Shown: positions 1 through 5,494 of the stretch, piece after piece
Layout of the letters: each line of letters opens with the position of its first letter
How positions within the stretch are numbered: position 1 is the stretch's first letter
Source: an uncultured Muribaculaceae bacterium
Lineage (GTDB): Bacteria > Bacteroidota > Bacteroidia > Bacteroidales > Muribaculaceae
Direction: 5' to 3'
DNA length: 7,138 nucleotides
Assembly (NCBI GenBank): GCA_910586175.1
Contig: CAJUIJ010000128.1
Coordinates: 1-7,138 of the forward strand
Program-made: the position numbers and the translations under genes
Notes under the pieces: generated by a model
The model's input: the letters and a program-made list of their open reading frames with translations, nothing else
Told to the model about the DNA's origin: nothing
Databases searched by the model: none

Positions 1-504
1 TCAATCAAGGCAATGTATTCGCCATTGTTCTGCATCCTGTTGTTGGGAGTGTTCGCACCGATTCTCGAAGAAGGCATCTTTCGACTCGGACTATCATTTA
101 AAAGATGGCAGATAGCATTGGGAGCTGCATGTATTCCGGCATACATACTTGTGCAAGGTTTAGGAAAAGTATCTCCAACCAATGCTATATGCTTAGGCAT
201 AGCAATTGGATTGATATTCTGCCTTATATATTTCTTGACAACTGACAAATACTGGGTAAAGGAGAAGAAACGATACTATCATTGTGCAATATGGTTTTCA
301 AGTATTTAATTTGGTTTACTTCACCTAATGGCATTCACCACATGGAGCATAGAAATGGTTCCTTATATGTTGTGCATCATTGCAGTACCATTCTTTGGTG
401 GATGTGCAATAACATATTACCGAATCAATCTCGGATTCTGGTGGGGAGTTGGACTCCACATATTCAATAATCTTCCGGCCATAGCTATGTTGGTATTAAA
501 TTGA
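1..504 (+). pseudogene. CPBP-family intramembrane protease, 5'-truncated by window, interrupted by an in-frame TAA
   Basis: This is the C-terminal part of a CPBP (CAAX protease / bacteriocin-processing, Abi) family membrane glutamic protease; it continues past the left edge. Reading frame 1 gives EEGIFR at 67-84 (the family's EExxxR motif). Then comes a TAA at 307-309, then FGLLHL at 310-327 (FxxxH motif) and HIFNN at 457-471 (HxxxN motif), ending at TGA 502-504. The frame does not shift across the stop, and the residues on both sides (SSI, stop, FGLLHL) match the usual SSILFGLLHL run. One T-to-A change at 308 turning TTA (Leu) into TAA explains it. Family proteins are multi-pass membrane enzymes linked to prenyl-protein processing or bacteriocin self-immunity; the substrate here is unknown. 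As written, the product loses both histidine motifs and should be inactive. A sequencing error is the main alternative; stop readthrough at TAA is unlikely. Confidence 0.85.
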
Positions 505-519
505 GGAGAATATTATGTA

Positions 520-566
520 TACCGATTTAAGATTTCATTCCACTGGCATTAAATCTTAAATCGGTA
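520..566. repeat. 16-bp perfect inverted repeat (long hairpin) after the CPBP gene
   Basis: Arms 520-535 (TACCGATTTAAGATTT) and 551-566 are exact reverse complements, separated by a 15-base spacer that itself holds CCA-C-TGG (540-546). The first base is 16 bases after the CPBP stop codon, so a transcription terminator is the simplest reading. However, neither strand shows a U-tract after the stem, so it is not a classical intrinsic terminator. It could instead be a protein-binding site, an mRNA 3'-end stabiliser or part of a small mobile repeat. Confidence 0.7.
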
Positions 567-573
567 GCTAAGG

Positions 574-606
574 TGCTATTCTCGCCTTTGGGAACTCAAA
601 ATAGCA
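574..606. repeat. 7-bp inverted repeat between two longer ones
   Basis: TGCTATT at 574-580 is the reverse complement of AATAGCA at 600-606, with a 19-base spacer. It is short enough to occur by chance in AT-rich DNA. It is listed because it lies exactly between two much stronger inverted repeats and its right arm shares its last base with the left arm of the next one. Confidence 0.35.
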
Positions 607-656
607 AAAATTTCAACAGAAAATATCCCCTTGCGATATTATCTGTTGAAATTTTT
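606..656. promoter_or_regulatory. Inverted repeat with 22-base arms, candidate AbiEi operator
   Basis: Arms 606-620 and 642-656 pair perfectly over 15 bp (AAAAATTTCAACAGA against TCTGTTGAAATTTTT). After one A/A mismatch (621/641) the pairing resumes for 6 bp (622-627 with 635-640), leaving a 7-base centre. The right arm ends 2 bases before the putative -7 box of abiEi. Characterised AbiEi antitoxins repress their own operon by binding inverted repeats in the promoter through a winged-helix domain, so this palindrome is the obvious operator candidate. If transcription starts near 671, the repeat is not in the mRNA, which favours a DNA-level role over an RNA hairpin. No binding evidence is available from sequence alone. 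Confidence 0.6.
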
Positions 657-658
657 AC

Positions 659-666
659 TTTCTTTG
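659..666 (+). promoter_or_regulatory. Probable -7 box of the abiE operon promoter
   Basis: TTTCTTTG matches the Bacteroidota TAnnTTTG box except for the second base. The first base of the abiEi ATG is 5 bases after the final G, close to where transcription is expected to start, so the mRNA may be leaderless or nearly so. No well-spaced -33 TTG element could be assigned. Confidence 0.45.
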
Positions 667-670
667 CATC

Positions 671-1303
671 ATGACTCTCGAAGATTTCAGAAATACACCA
701 TTCCGGATGCAGTCCCTTAGTTCAGTTTTCACTGATTGCGTCAATCTTGCAACTAAGGCAAAGCGATTGGAACACGATGGTAAAATAATAAGGCTAAAAA
801 AAGGATTGTATGTAACAAGCCCTCGGACAAGCCGTATAGAATTATCACCGTTTCTCCTCGCAAATCATATATATGGGCCTTCATATGTGTCGATGCAGAC
901 AGCACTACGTTATTACGGGCTTATTCCAGAGGCTGTCTATTTTGTACAATCTATAACCACAGGAGTTTCACGACACTATAAGAATATGGTGGGCACATTT
1001 AATTACATTCATGTCCCGTCGAGATATTATAATATCGGTGTGACAATGAAAGAAAGCGCAGGAGCGACATTTATGATTGCTACTCCAGAAAAAGCACTTG
1101 TTGATTTTATGGTATTCACGCCAAATCTGAATCTGAGATTTCAAACTGCAATGCGTGAATATCTTGAAGATGACATACGCTTTGATATGGATGCACTTCT
1201 GAATTTCGACCTCGGCATAATTAAAGAGTGTGCCAAAGTATCACGCAAGAAAACAATGTTGAATCAGCTTATAAAATTTATAGAGAATGAGCGGAATATT
1301 TGA
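671..1303 (+). CDS. abiEi: Type IV toxin-antitoxin AbiEi family antitoxin / transcriptional repressor
   Basis: This is the antitoxin of an AbiE abortive-infection module. It counters the AbiEii toxin without forming a stable complex with it (type IV) and represses its own operon. The 210-residue protein has an N-terminal winged helix-turn-helix region (about 1-50) ending in the family signature KIIRLKKGLYV (residues 38-48). The AbiEi C-terminal domain follows, with the hydrophobic YGPSYVSMQTALRYYGLIPE segment split around residues 68-89 and ATPEKALVDF at about 138-147. ATG 671 is chosen because it keeps the whole winged-helix region; the alternative Met13 (707) would remove its first helix. 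The ATG sits just after the -7 box, so translation may start on a leaderless mRNA. The gene is preceded by a strong inverted repeat and overlaps abiEii by 17 bases. The pairing with AbiEii makes the assignment firm; the protein it protects against (phage, plasmid loss) is not visible. Confidence 0.88.
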   Translation: MTLEDFRNTPFRMQSLSSVFTDCVNLATKAKRLEHDGKIIRLKKGLYVTSPRTSRIELSPFLLANHIYGPSYVSMQTALRYYGLIPEAVYFVQSITTGVSRHYKNMVGTFNYIHVPSRYYNIGVTMKESAGATFMIATPEKALVDFMVFTPNLNLRFQTAMREYLEDDIRFDMDALLNFDLGIIKECAKVSRKKTMLNQLIKFIENERNI

Positions 1304-2123
1304 GAGTATGTTGTCTTCATACGACACATCAACTGATATAGCCAAAAGAAATGCCACTTATGAAGTGATGCAACAGGTAGCACTTGCCGGACTTCAACGT
1401 GGAGGATTCTTTGAAAAGGCTGCTTTTTATGGAGGCACATGCCTCCGCATATTCCATGGCTTAGGCCGTTACAGCGAGGATATGGATTTCACATTGTTAA
1501 AGGAAGATTCGTCGTTCAACATTGAGTCCTATTTTCCTGCAATAATAGAAGAATTCAAGGCACTGGGGCGCGATGTTGTGATAACTAAGAAAACAAAACG
1601 CAATTTTGGCAATGTAGAGTCCGCCTTTTTAAAGGACGATACTCACGTTTATAATTTGGCATTCCAAACGGAGAAAAGCCTGAAGATAAAGATTGAAGTG
1701 GACACACAGCCACCGTTAGGATTCATGACCGAACAAAAACTATTGCTTCAACCATTCTCGTTCATGACAAGATGTGTCACGCTGCCTGATTTGTTCGCAG
1801 GCAAGATGCACGCTCTCGTTTACCGCAAGTGGGGACATCGGGTAAAAGGCCGTGACTGGTACGATTTCGAGTGGTATGTACGAAATGGAGTGCCCCTGGA
1901 TTTTGAACATTTTAGACAGCGTGCCTTTGATTTCAATGGCGAGGATTTGAACAAAGAAGACTATTTGAAAGTGCTAACCGAAAGACTTGCCACAACTGAT
2001 ATCGATGCAGTAAAAAAAGATGTCCTTCCGTTTATCAAAAATCCCTCTGAACTTGACATATGGAGCAATGAATATTTTGTGCAACTTGCCGGCATGATGA
2101 AGTTTCAAGACAATATAATCTGA
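1287..2123 (+). CDS. abiEii: AbiEii/AbiGii family nucleotidyltransferase toxin
   Basis: This is the toxin of the AbiE pair, a 278-residue protein of the DUF1814/AbiEii nucleotidyltransferase superfamily (DNA polymerase beta-like fold). Motif I is clear: GGT at 49-51 followed by R61-x-S63-x-D65-x-D67, the acidic residues that would bind metal and nucleotide. The second acidic motif is K135-x-E137-x-D139. The family's distal motif appears as K173 with R180 and R189-D190-x-Y192-D193. All key residues are present and the length is normal, so the enzyme should be active. Related toxins transfer nucleotides onto RNA, for example the tRNA acceptor stem, to stop growth; the substrate here cannot be read from sequence. 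ATG 1287 overlaps the end of abiEi by 17 bases and has a purine-rich AGAGA just before it, consistent with coupled translation and tight control by the antitoxin gene upstream. Confidence 0.9.
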   Translation: MSGIFESMLSSYDTSTDIAKRNATYEVMQQVALAGLQRGGFFEKAAFYGGTCLRIFHGLGRYSEDMDFTLLKEDSSFNIESYFPAIIEEFKALGRDVVITKKTKRNFGNVESAFLKDDTHVYNLAFQTEKSLKIKIEVDTQPPLGFMTEQKLLLQPFSFMTRCVTLPDLFAGKMHALVYRKWGHRVKGRDWYDFEWYVRNGVPLDFEHFRQRAFDFNGEDLNKEDYLKVLTERLATTDIDAVKKDVLPFIKNPSELDIWSNEYFVQLAGMMKFQDNII

Positions 2124-2286
2124 CTCTGAAATTATTTACTCTGTAGTATCGTCTCAACTTTCCAAGAGTAAATTTATGAAGTCAAAATCGACGAATTGGC
2201 ACACTTCTGAGCCTAACATCATTAAAAATGAGGGGGCCTAAATAAGGAATCCTCATATTTTAAGGTTCTAATTCAACGATTTTTAT
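2124..2286. other. Intergenic stretch after abiEii with two weak hairpins, no gene seen
   Basis: No coding frame was found here. Two possible terminator-like hairpins are visible. ATTTACTCT (2134-2142) pairs with 2165-2173 across a 22-base loop. ATGAGG (2228-2233) pairs with CCTCAT (2251-2256), with three further A/T pairs beyond one mismatch, and is followed by ATATTTT. Neither has a strong T-tract, so the end of the abiE transcript is uncertain. With the leader that follows, the gene-free stretch runs from 2124 to 2441. Confidence 0.4.
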
Positions 2287-2294
2287 TATATTTG
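2287..2294 (+). promoter_or_regulatory. -7 box of the DUF3667 gene promoter
   Basis: TATATTTG is a perfect match to the Bacteroidota -7 consensus TAnnTTTG. It is followed by CACATAC, where transcription should start around 2300. No clear TTG was found at the -33 position. This predicts a 5' leader of about 140 bases before the ATG at 2442. Confidence 0.65.
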
Positions 2295-2299
2295 CACAT

Positions 2300-2441
2300 A
2301 CAAATCACAAGATATTAACGCTTCGGAACTTGCAGAAAAATACAACTGCGAATCATTGATTTCGCAACAGTAACCGGCCTTTGTATTAATACTGAAGAGT
2401 TATGGTTAGTGCACGGCAAGTTTCAATAGTTGCCTATAGGT
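2300..2441 (+). promoter_or_regulatory. Probable 5' leader of the DUF3667 gene with small hairpins and a short upstream frame
   Basis: This is the predicted untranslated leader. It can form two small stems: TGCGAA (2347-2352) with TTCGCA (2361-2366), and GGCAA (2415-2419) with TTGCC (2430-2434), the latter just before the start codon. A 15-codon frame starting at ATG 2402 ends at TGA 2447-2449, overlapping the gene's own ATG (2442). These could influence translation, but no known riboswitch or leader class was recognised. Confidence 0.3.
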
Positions 2442-3260
2442 ATGACTGATAATATAGATAATTATACGGATATTTGCAATAACAATTGTGAAGATATGCA
2501 GACCATTGTGAAGTGCAAGAATTGCGGATGCTCTTGCACTTCCCGTTATTGTCCTGATTGCGGACAGTCTGTATCTGAAAGAAGAATTGACAACAAGACA
2601 TTTTTCATAGGCATTATTTCCGGACTGTCGCGCATCAACAAAGGTTTCCTATTTACTGCCTGGAATTTGCTGATACACCCATGGAATGTTATCAGAGATT
2701 ATATTCAGTGCAGACGAATCCGATATGTTGCGCCTATCTCTATGCTTATCTTCACATGTTTCATCAATGCCTTTATCAGCACACTTGTGATTGGAAACGG
2801 ACCTACCACTGTTTCAGACATGGATGGTGCGGAAGCACCGATATTCTTTAAAATATTGCTATATGTAGGCCACTTCCTAATGAACAATGCTTTGGCCCAG
2901 AATTTGACCGTCTATTTACCTGCCATCATAGCAATACCTATAGTATATGGCAGAGTTGGAGCGAAAAAATATAATATGGCTGAATATCTGACAGCCATGA
3001 TATACATGGCATCGGCTTTTATTATTTTTGATACAATCACACTGCCCATCTATGCATTGTCGGAGTCACTATATTCCGGCTTGGGATTTTGCTATACGAT
3101 ACTTATGTGCGCAATAGGGATGTATATTGCATTTCCGATAGGCTCAAGGAAACGTCGCGCATCCTATTATATAATATACCTACTCGCCGTATTGCTGATA
3201 TATCTTATAGTTTTCGTGATGTTGGGCTTGATTATCGGACTCGGCAGAACATCAATGTAG
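2442..3260 (+). CDS. DUF3667 family zinc-ribbon membrane protein
   Basis: This is a 272-residue protein resembling the DUF3667 family, whose function is unknown. An N-terminal zinc ribbon is formed by C25-x2-C28 and C37-x2-C40 followed by GQ, the usual start of these proteins. The characteristic stretch H79-P80 ... D86-Y-I ... R91-R-I-R94-Y-V-A-P98 comes next. The usual Gly before the conserved Arg pair is replaced by Cys90. About five or six hydrophobic segments follow from residue 96 to the end, so it is an inner-membrane protein with a cytoplasmic zinc ribbon. ATG 2442 was chosen over TTG 2430, which lies in the stem of a small hairpin; Met19 (ATG 2496) is also possible because it sits just before the zinc ribbon. 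It has its own promoter (2287-2294) and ends just before a bidirectional terminator, so it is probably monocistronic. Confidence 0.75.
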   Translation: MTDNIDNYTDICNNNCEDMQTIVKCKNCGCSCTSRYCPDCGQSVSERRIDNKTFFIGIISGLSRINKGFLFTAWNLLIHPWNVIRDYIQCRRIRYVAPISMLIFTCFINAFISTLVIGNGPTTVSDMDGAEAPIFFKILLYVGHFLMNNALAQNLTVYLPAIIAIPIVYGRVGAKKYNMAEYLTAMIYMASAFIIFDTITLPIYALSESLYSGLGFCYTILMCAIGMYIAFPIGSRKRRASYYIIYLLAVLLIYLIVFVMLGLIIGLGRTSM

Positions 3261-3265
3261 AATAT

Positions 3266-3308
3266 CAAAACGTCCCATAAATCATTTCTTATCTATGATT
3301 TATGGGAC
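3266..3308 (-). terminator. Bidirectional intrinsic terminator between convergent genes
   Basis: Arms 3272-3285 (GTCCCATAAATCAT) and 3295-3308 form a perfect 14-bp stem with a 9-base loop. Reading the minus strand, the stem is followed by GTTTTGATATT, a usable U-tract, so it should terminate the nitroreductase transcript ending at 3317. On the plus strand it lies 11 bases after the DUF3667 stop but is followed only by ACTTCATATC, so termination in that direction is weaker. Confidence 0.8.
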
Positions 3309-3316
3309 ACTTCATA

Positions 3317-3958
3317 TCAATTTTCAGTTCCGGTCCACTTCTCGTAGTGAATCTTCGAAGGATTCCACTTATCCTTAGGTTCGGGGGTTTCAGCCGGATA
3401 ACCGATGGGGATGACATTAAGAGGAATAATATCGTCGGGAATGTCGAGCATTTCCTTAAGCAGGCCAACACGCTGCTTTATGGGGTATATACCACACCAT
3501 ACAGCCCCCAATCCGAGCGAATGGGCTGCGAGAAGGAGGTTTTCTGTTGCGGCCGAAGCATCTTGCACCCAATAGTCAGTACCTTCACCATCCAGTGCAG
3601 CTTTTAAATCACCGCAAACCACTATTGCAAGAGGAGCCTTCTCTGCCATTTTCATCGAATTGAAATTCTCAGAGATGGCCTTTAAGGTCTTCTTCTCTTT
3701 AATTACGATGAAACGCCACGGCTGCTTGTTGACGGCAGTAGGTGCAGCCATAGCGGCTCGCAGCATTGACTCGACCTTTTCTTCTTCTACAGGTTTATCT
3801 TGAAAATCTCTTATGCTGGTTCGGGTCATTATTGTTTCAATAGCCCCCTCCTCATGCACAACATTGTCTGCATTGTCTTTGCTATCAATTACGATTTTGA
3901 TAGAGAGTATCACCAGCGCCACGGCCAAGAGAATGTTAAGAATTTGTGATGTCTTCAT
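3317..3958 (-). CDS. Membrane-anchored nitroreductase family protein
   Basis: This is a 213-residue FMN-dependent oxidoreductase of the nitroreductase fold, reducing its substrate with electrons carried on non-covalent FMN. Residues about 6-25 form one hydrophobic segment that anchors or exports the protein, followed by a short charged linker. The catalytic domain spans about 36-213. FMN-contact motifs are visible: R46-T-S-I-R50, P73-T-A-V-N-K-Q-P-W81, Q132-D-A-S with A-T-E-N-L (137-141), and G149-L-G-A-V-W-C155, with PIGYPAE at 184-190. The domain has the length of a compact nitroreductase. The start ATG (3956-3958) lies 2 bases after the stop of the upstream NosR-like gene, so the two are almost certainly co-transcribed. 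The odd feature is the anchor: most nitroreductases are soluble cytoplasmic enzymes. The few positive charges before the segment and the neighbour's extracytoplasmic flavin suggest the domain faces the periplasm, which is inferred. Its substrate and reductant are unknown. Confidence 0.87.
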   Translation of the reverse strand: MKTSQILNILLAVALVILSIKIVIDSKDNADNVVHEEGAIETIMTRTSIRDFQDKPVEEEKVESMLRAAMAAPTAVNKQPWRFIVIKEKKTLKAISENFNSMKMAEKAPLAIVVCGDLKAALDGEGTDYWVQDASAATENLLLAAHSLGLGAVWCGIYPIKQRVGLLKEMLDIPDDIIPLNVIPIGYPAETPEPKDKWNPSKIHYEKWTGTEN

Positions 3959-3960
3959 GA

Positions 3961-5043
3961 TTATTTATCAGGATTTTGTGTTATTTTAAATAAGCAACCG
4001 GTAGGGCAAACAAACCGGCAGTAAGGGCGTTGCACTACGAACGACAGCAACACCACCACAGCAGCGGCGATCAGTACGCCAATTGAAGCCGACTTAAATA
4101 TAAAAGCCTTGAATAGTTCGTAATCGATCCAATCGAACCATATACCGGCCATCATAATAAAAATCAATGCAAACCAAAGGCATTCCTGAAAAACATTCAA
4201 GCCCTTGACTGCTTTAGATGACAACTTGAGTTTGTATCGCACACTCTTGCCACAAAGTTCCTGAATAGAACCGAGAGGACATAACCAAGTGCAATAATGA
4301 GACGATTTGCCGAAATATGGATATACAAAAGCCGTAACAAGCATAAGCAATACAGCCAAAGATTGCCAAACATTCACACCATTCGCAATATAATTGATAA
4401 ATAGTTCATAAGAAAGGAATGTTCCGCTCCAGAATCCAAGCACTACTACATTAAGAGCGAGCTGAGAGAAACGATAATACTTATTTTTAACGAAAAGCGG
4501 TAAAAGAGCTGCGCAGACCACTACTAACAATACAACTGCGAACTTCCATGTGAACTCAAAGTCCGGCACACTCTCTTTGTCAGATTCTTGCATAAAACCG
4601 TTAGCGTAGGCCACACCTTCCTGAATCGTAGCATTCAATGCGTTTGACGATAACGTGGCTCCTGAAACTGCATCTACATGTTTGGCCGATACATCATTGA
4701 CCGAAGTTCCTAACCACTGAGGTATAATAGCACTACTGGCCCTTTTGAAAAAATCCTCAGTTTCCGAGTTTTTAAGGGGTTCAATATTTGCGATTGCACC
4801 ATCTTTAATGGTAATTTCAAGCGGCACCGAGCCACCAAACCCCCTGATATCCTTTGCAATGGAGGAAGTGTTGACCACTACCGCACCATCAACTCTTGTC
4901 AATGGTGAAGAATCATTGGTTGCCTCAACCTCCGGTGCATTAAGGTCATGCCCGAAAATGCTTCCATTTCGCTGCACAGCGACCCCCGTCAAAATTAGAA
5001 AACAAGTGAGCAATCTCACCAGCATCCTGATTCGTTGATACAT
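3961..5043 (-). CDS. NosR-like flavoprotein: FMN-binding domain plus membrane 4Fe-4S domain
   Basis: This is a 360-residue membrane redox protein. Residues 8-22 are an N-terminal signal or anchor. The extracytoplasmic FMN-binding domain (about 50-150) ends in D124-A-V-S-G-A-T130, the motif on whose Thr ApbE attaches FMN covalently. Hydrophobic segments follow at about 168-185, 195-215, 226-243, 286-304 and 318-337, resembling the NosR/NapH membrane domain. Two CX3CP motifs, C251-x3-C255-P and C342-x3-C346-P, would hold iron-sulfur centres. Each has one more nearby Cys (C264, C350). The protein stops 10 residues after the last Cys, so it lacks the C-terminal ferredoxin domain of full NosR. The layout suggests electrons passing between the membrane or cytoplasm and an external flavin. 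The stop codon is 2 bases from the nitroreductase start, making that protein the likely partner. ATG 5043 is the only reasonable start, 43 bases after the small Asp-rich gene. Confidence 0.85.
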   Translation of the reverse strand: MYQRIRMLVRLLTCFLILTGVAVQRNGSIFGHDLNAPEVEATNDSSPLTRVDGAVVVNTSSIAKDIRGFGGSVPLEITIKDGAIANIEPLKNSETEDFFKRASSAIIPQWLGTSVNDVSAKHVDAVSGATLSSNALNATIQEGVAYANGFMQESDKESVPDFEFTWKFAVVLLVVVCAALLPLFVKNKYYRFSQLALNVVVLGFWSGTFLSYELFINYIANGVNVWQSLAVLLMLVTAFVYPYFGKSSHYCTWLCPLGSIQELCGKSVRYKLKLSSKAVKGLNVFQECLWFALIFIMMAGIWFDWIDYELFKAFIFKSASIGVLIAAAVVVLLSFVVQRPYCRFVCPTGCLFKITQNPDK

Positions 5044-5086
5044 AATATAAATTGGAGTTAAGTTAATAAAACTTCACTTTGATGAG

Positions 5087-5383
5087 TCAATAATCATCAT
5101 CAAAACAGTCGAAGTTGTCAAGAGAGGAATTGAAGCCATTATCCAAGTCACTGTCGAAATAATCATCACTATAATTGTCATAATGATTATCGCACCAACG
5201 ATTTCGAGTGCAGTCCAAACTGTGAAGGGGATCATAGTCATTAATACAATCATGATCACAATCACAATCGAAGTCATTATTATACGAAGCATGAGGTGTT
5301 TGATTGGCAAATGTGTCACTTCTATGACCGCCAAATAACCAATCGAGCACAATGAGCTTGCGCCAGAATTTCCAAAGACCCAT
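5087..5383 (-). CDS. Small Asp/Cys-rich protein of unknown function
   Basis: This is an unrecognised 98-residue protein. The first 18 residues (MGLWKFWRKLIVLDWLFG) are hydrophobic and basic, like a membrane-associating helix. From residue 37 to the end the chain is low-complexity: 20 Asp in 62 residues, with 6 Cys (40, 42, 46, 58, 64, 93) and His 44, 54 and 67, including alternating D-C-D-C-D-H-D-C. Metal binding is possible but is only inferred. Synonymous Asp, Cys, Phe and Asn codons are mixed along this stretch, which argues for a real protein rather than a nucleotide repeat. ATG 5383 is chosen because the -7 box at 5411-5418 would overlap the longer start at 5413; it leaves a leader of about 20 bases. 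It lies 43 bases upstream of the NosR-like gene in the same orientation and may be the first gene of that operon. Confidence 0.6.
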   Translation of the reverse strand: MGLWKFWRKLIVLDWLFGGHRSDTFANQTPHASYNNDFDCDCDHDCINDYDPLHSLDCTRNRWCDNHYDNYSDDYFDSDLDNGFNSSLDNFDCFDDDY

Positions 5384-5410
5384 AATAAACTTGTTTTGAT
5401 GTTGTAACCG

Positions 5411-5418
5411 CAAATTTA
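5411..5418 (-). promoter_or_regulatory. -7 box of the minus-strand redox cluster promoter
   Basis: On the minus strand these bases read TAAATTTG, an exact match to TAnnTTTG. Transcription should start around 5404-5406, about 20 bases before ATG 5383. The preceding T-tract and hairpin of the upstream gene's terminator occupy the -33 area, so no separate -33 element was identified. Confidence 0.65.
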
Positions 5419-5421
5419 ATC

Positions 5422-5468
5422 AAAAAAATCCAAATATTTGTGGCTTTGGTCACCACAAATATTTGGAT
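5422..5468 (-). terminator. Intrinsic terminator of the transglutaminase-like gene
   Basis: Bases 5428-5443 and 5453-5468 form a perfect 16-bp stem (minus strand ATCCAAATATTTGTGG as the first arm) with a 9-base loop. On the minus strand the stem runs directly into a T-tract of seven bases. It begins 27 bases after the stop codon at 5495. This is a textbook intrinsic terminator. Confidence 0.9.
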
Positions 5469-5494
5469 AATATATCGTACTCTAAATGATGTGG

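Noticed and set aside
282..470. Plus-strand open frame of 62 codons in the CPBP region
   Set aside because: It is out of frame with the CPBP motifs, which continue cleanly in frame 1 on both sides of the TAA; it resembles nothing.
1..504. Frameshift or two separate genes in the CPBP region
   Set aside because: The frame is the same before and after the stop, and the motif order and spacing fit one continuous protein.
520..656. Invertible promoter (phase-variable switch) as seen in Bacteroides surface loci
   Set aside because: Each inverted repeat has only 7-21 bases between its arms, and the arms of different repeats do not match each other, so no promoter-bearing segment is flanked by matching arms.
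2306..2370. Protein-like run DINASELAEKYNCESLISQQ in the leader before the DUF3667 gene
   Set aside because: There is no start codon in frame and no homology recognised; too short to call a gene remnant.
3302..3607. Plus-strand open frame of 101 codons opposite the nitroreductase gene
   Set aside because: It is antisense to conserved nitroreductase motifs and begins inside a terminator stem.
4745..5038. Plus-strand open frame of 97 codons opposite the NosR-like gene
   Set aside because: It is antisense to a clear FMN-binding domain, with no promoter or recognisable domain.
5074..5352. Minus-strand open frame of 92 codons, very rich in Ile, Met and Thr
   Set aside because: It is the alternate frame of the Asp-rich gene: GAT/GAC-rich DNA read off-frame gives Ile/Met. 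It lacks a promoter-proximal start, while the Asp-rich frame starts about 20 bases after a perfect -7 box.
5384..5413. Ten-residue longer N-terminus for the Asp-rich protein, starting at 5413
   Set aside because: Its start codon overlaps the -7 box (5411-5418), so it would lie upstream of the expected transcription start.
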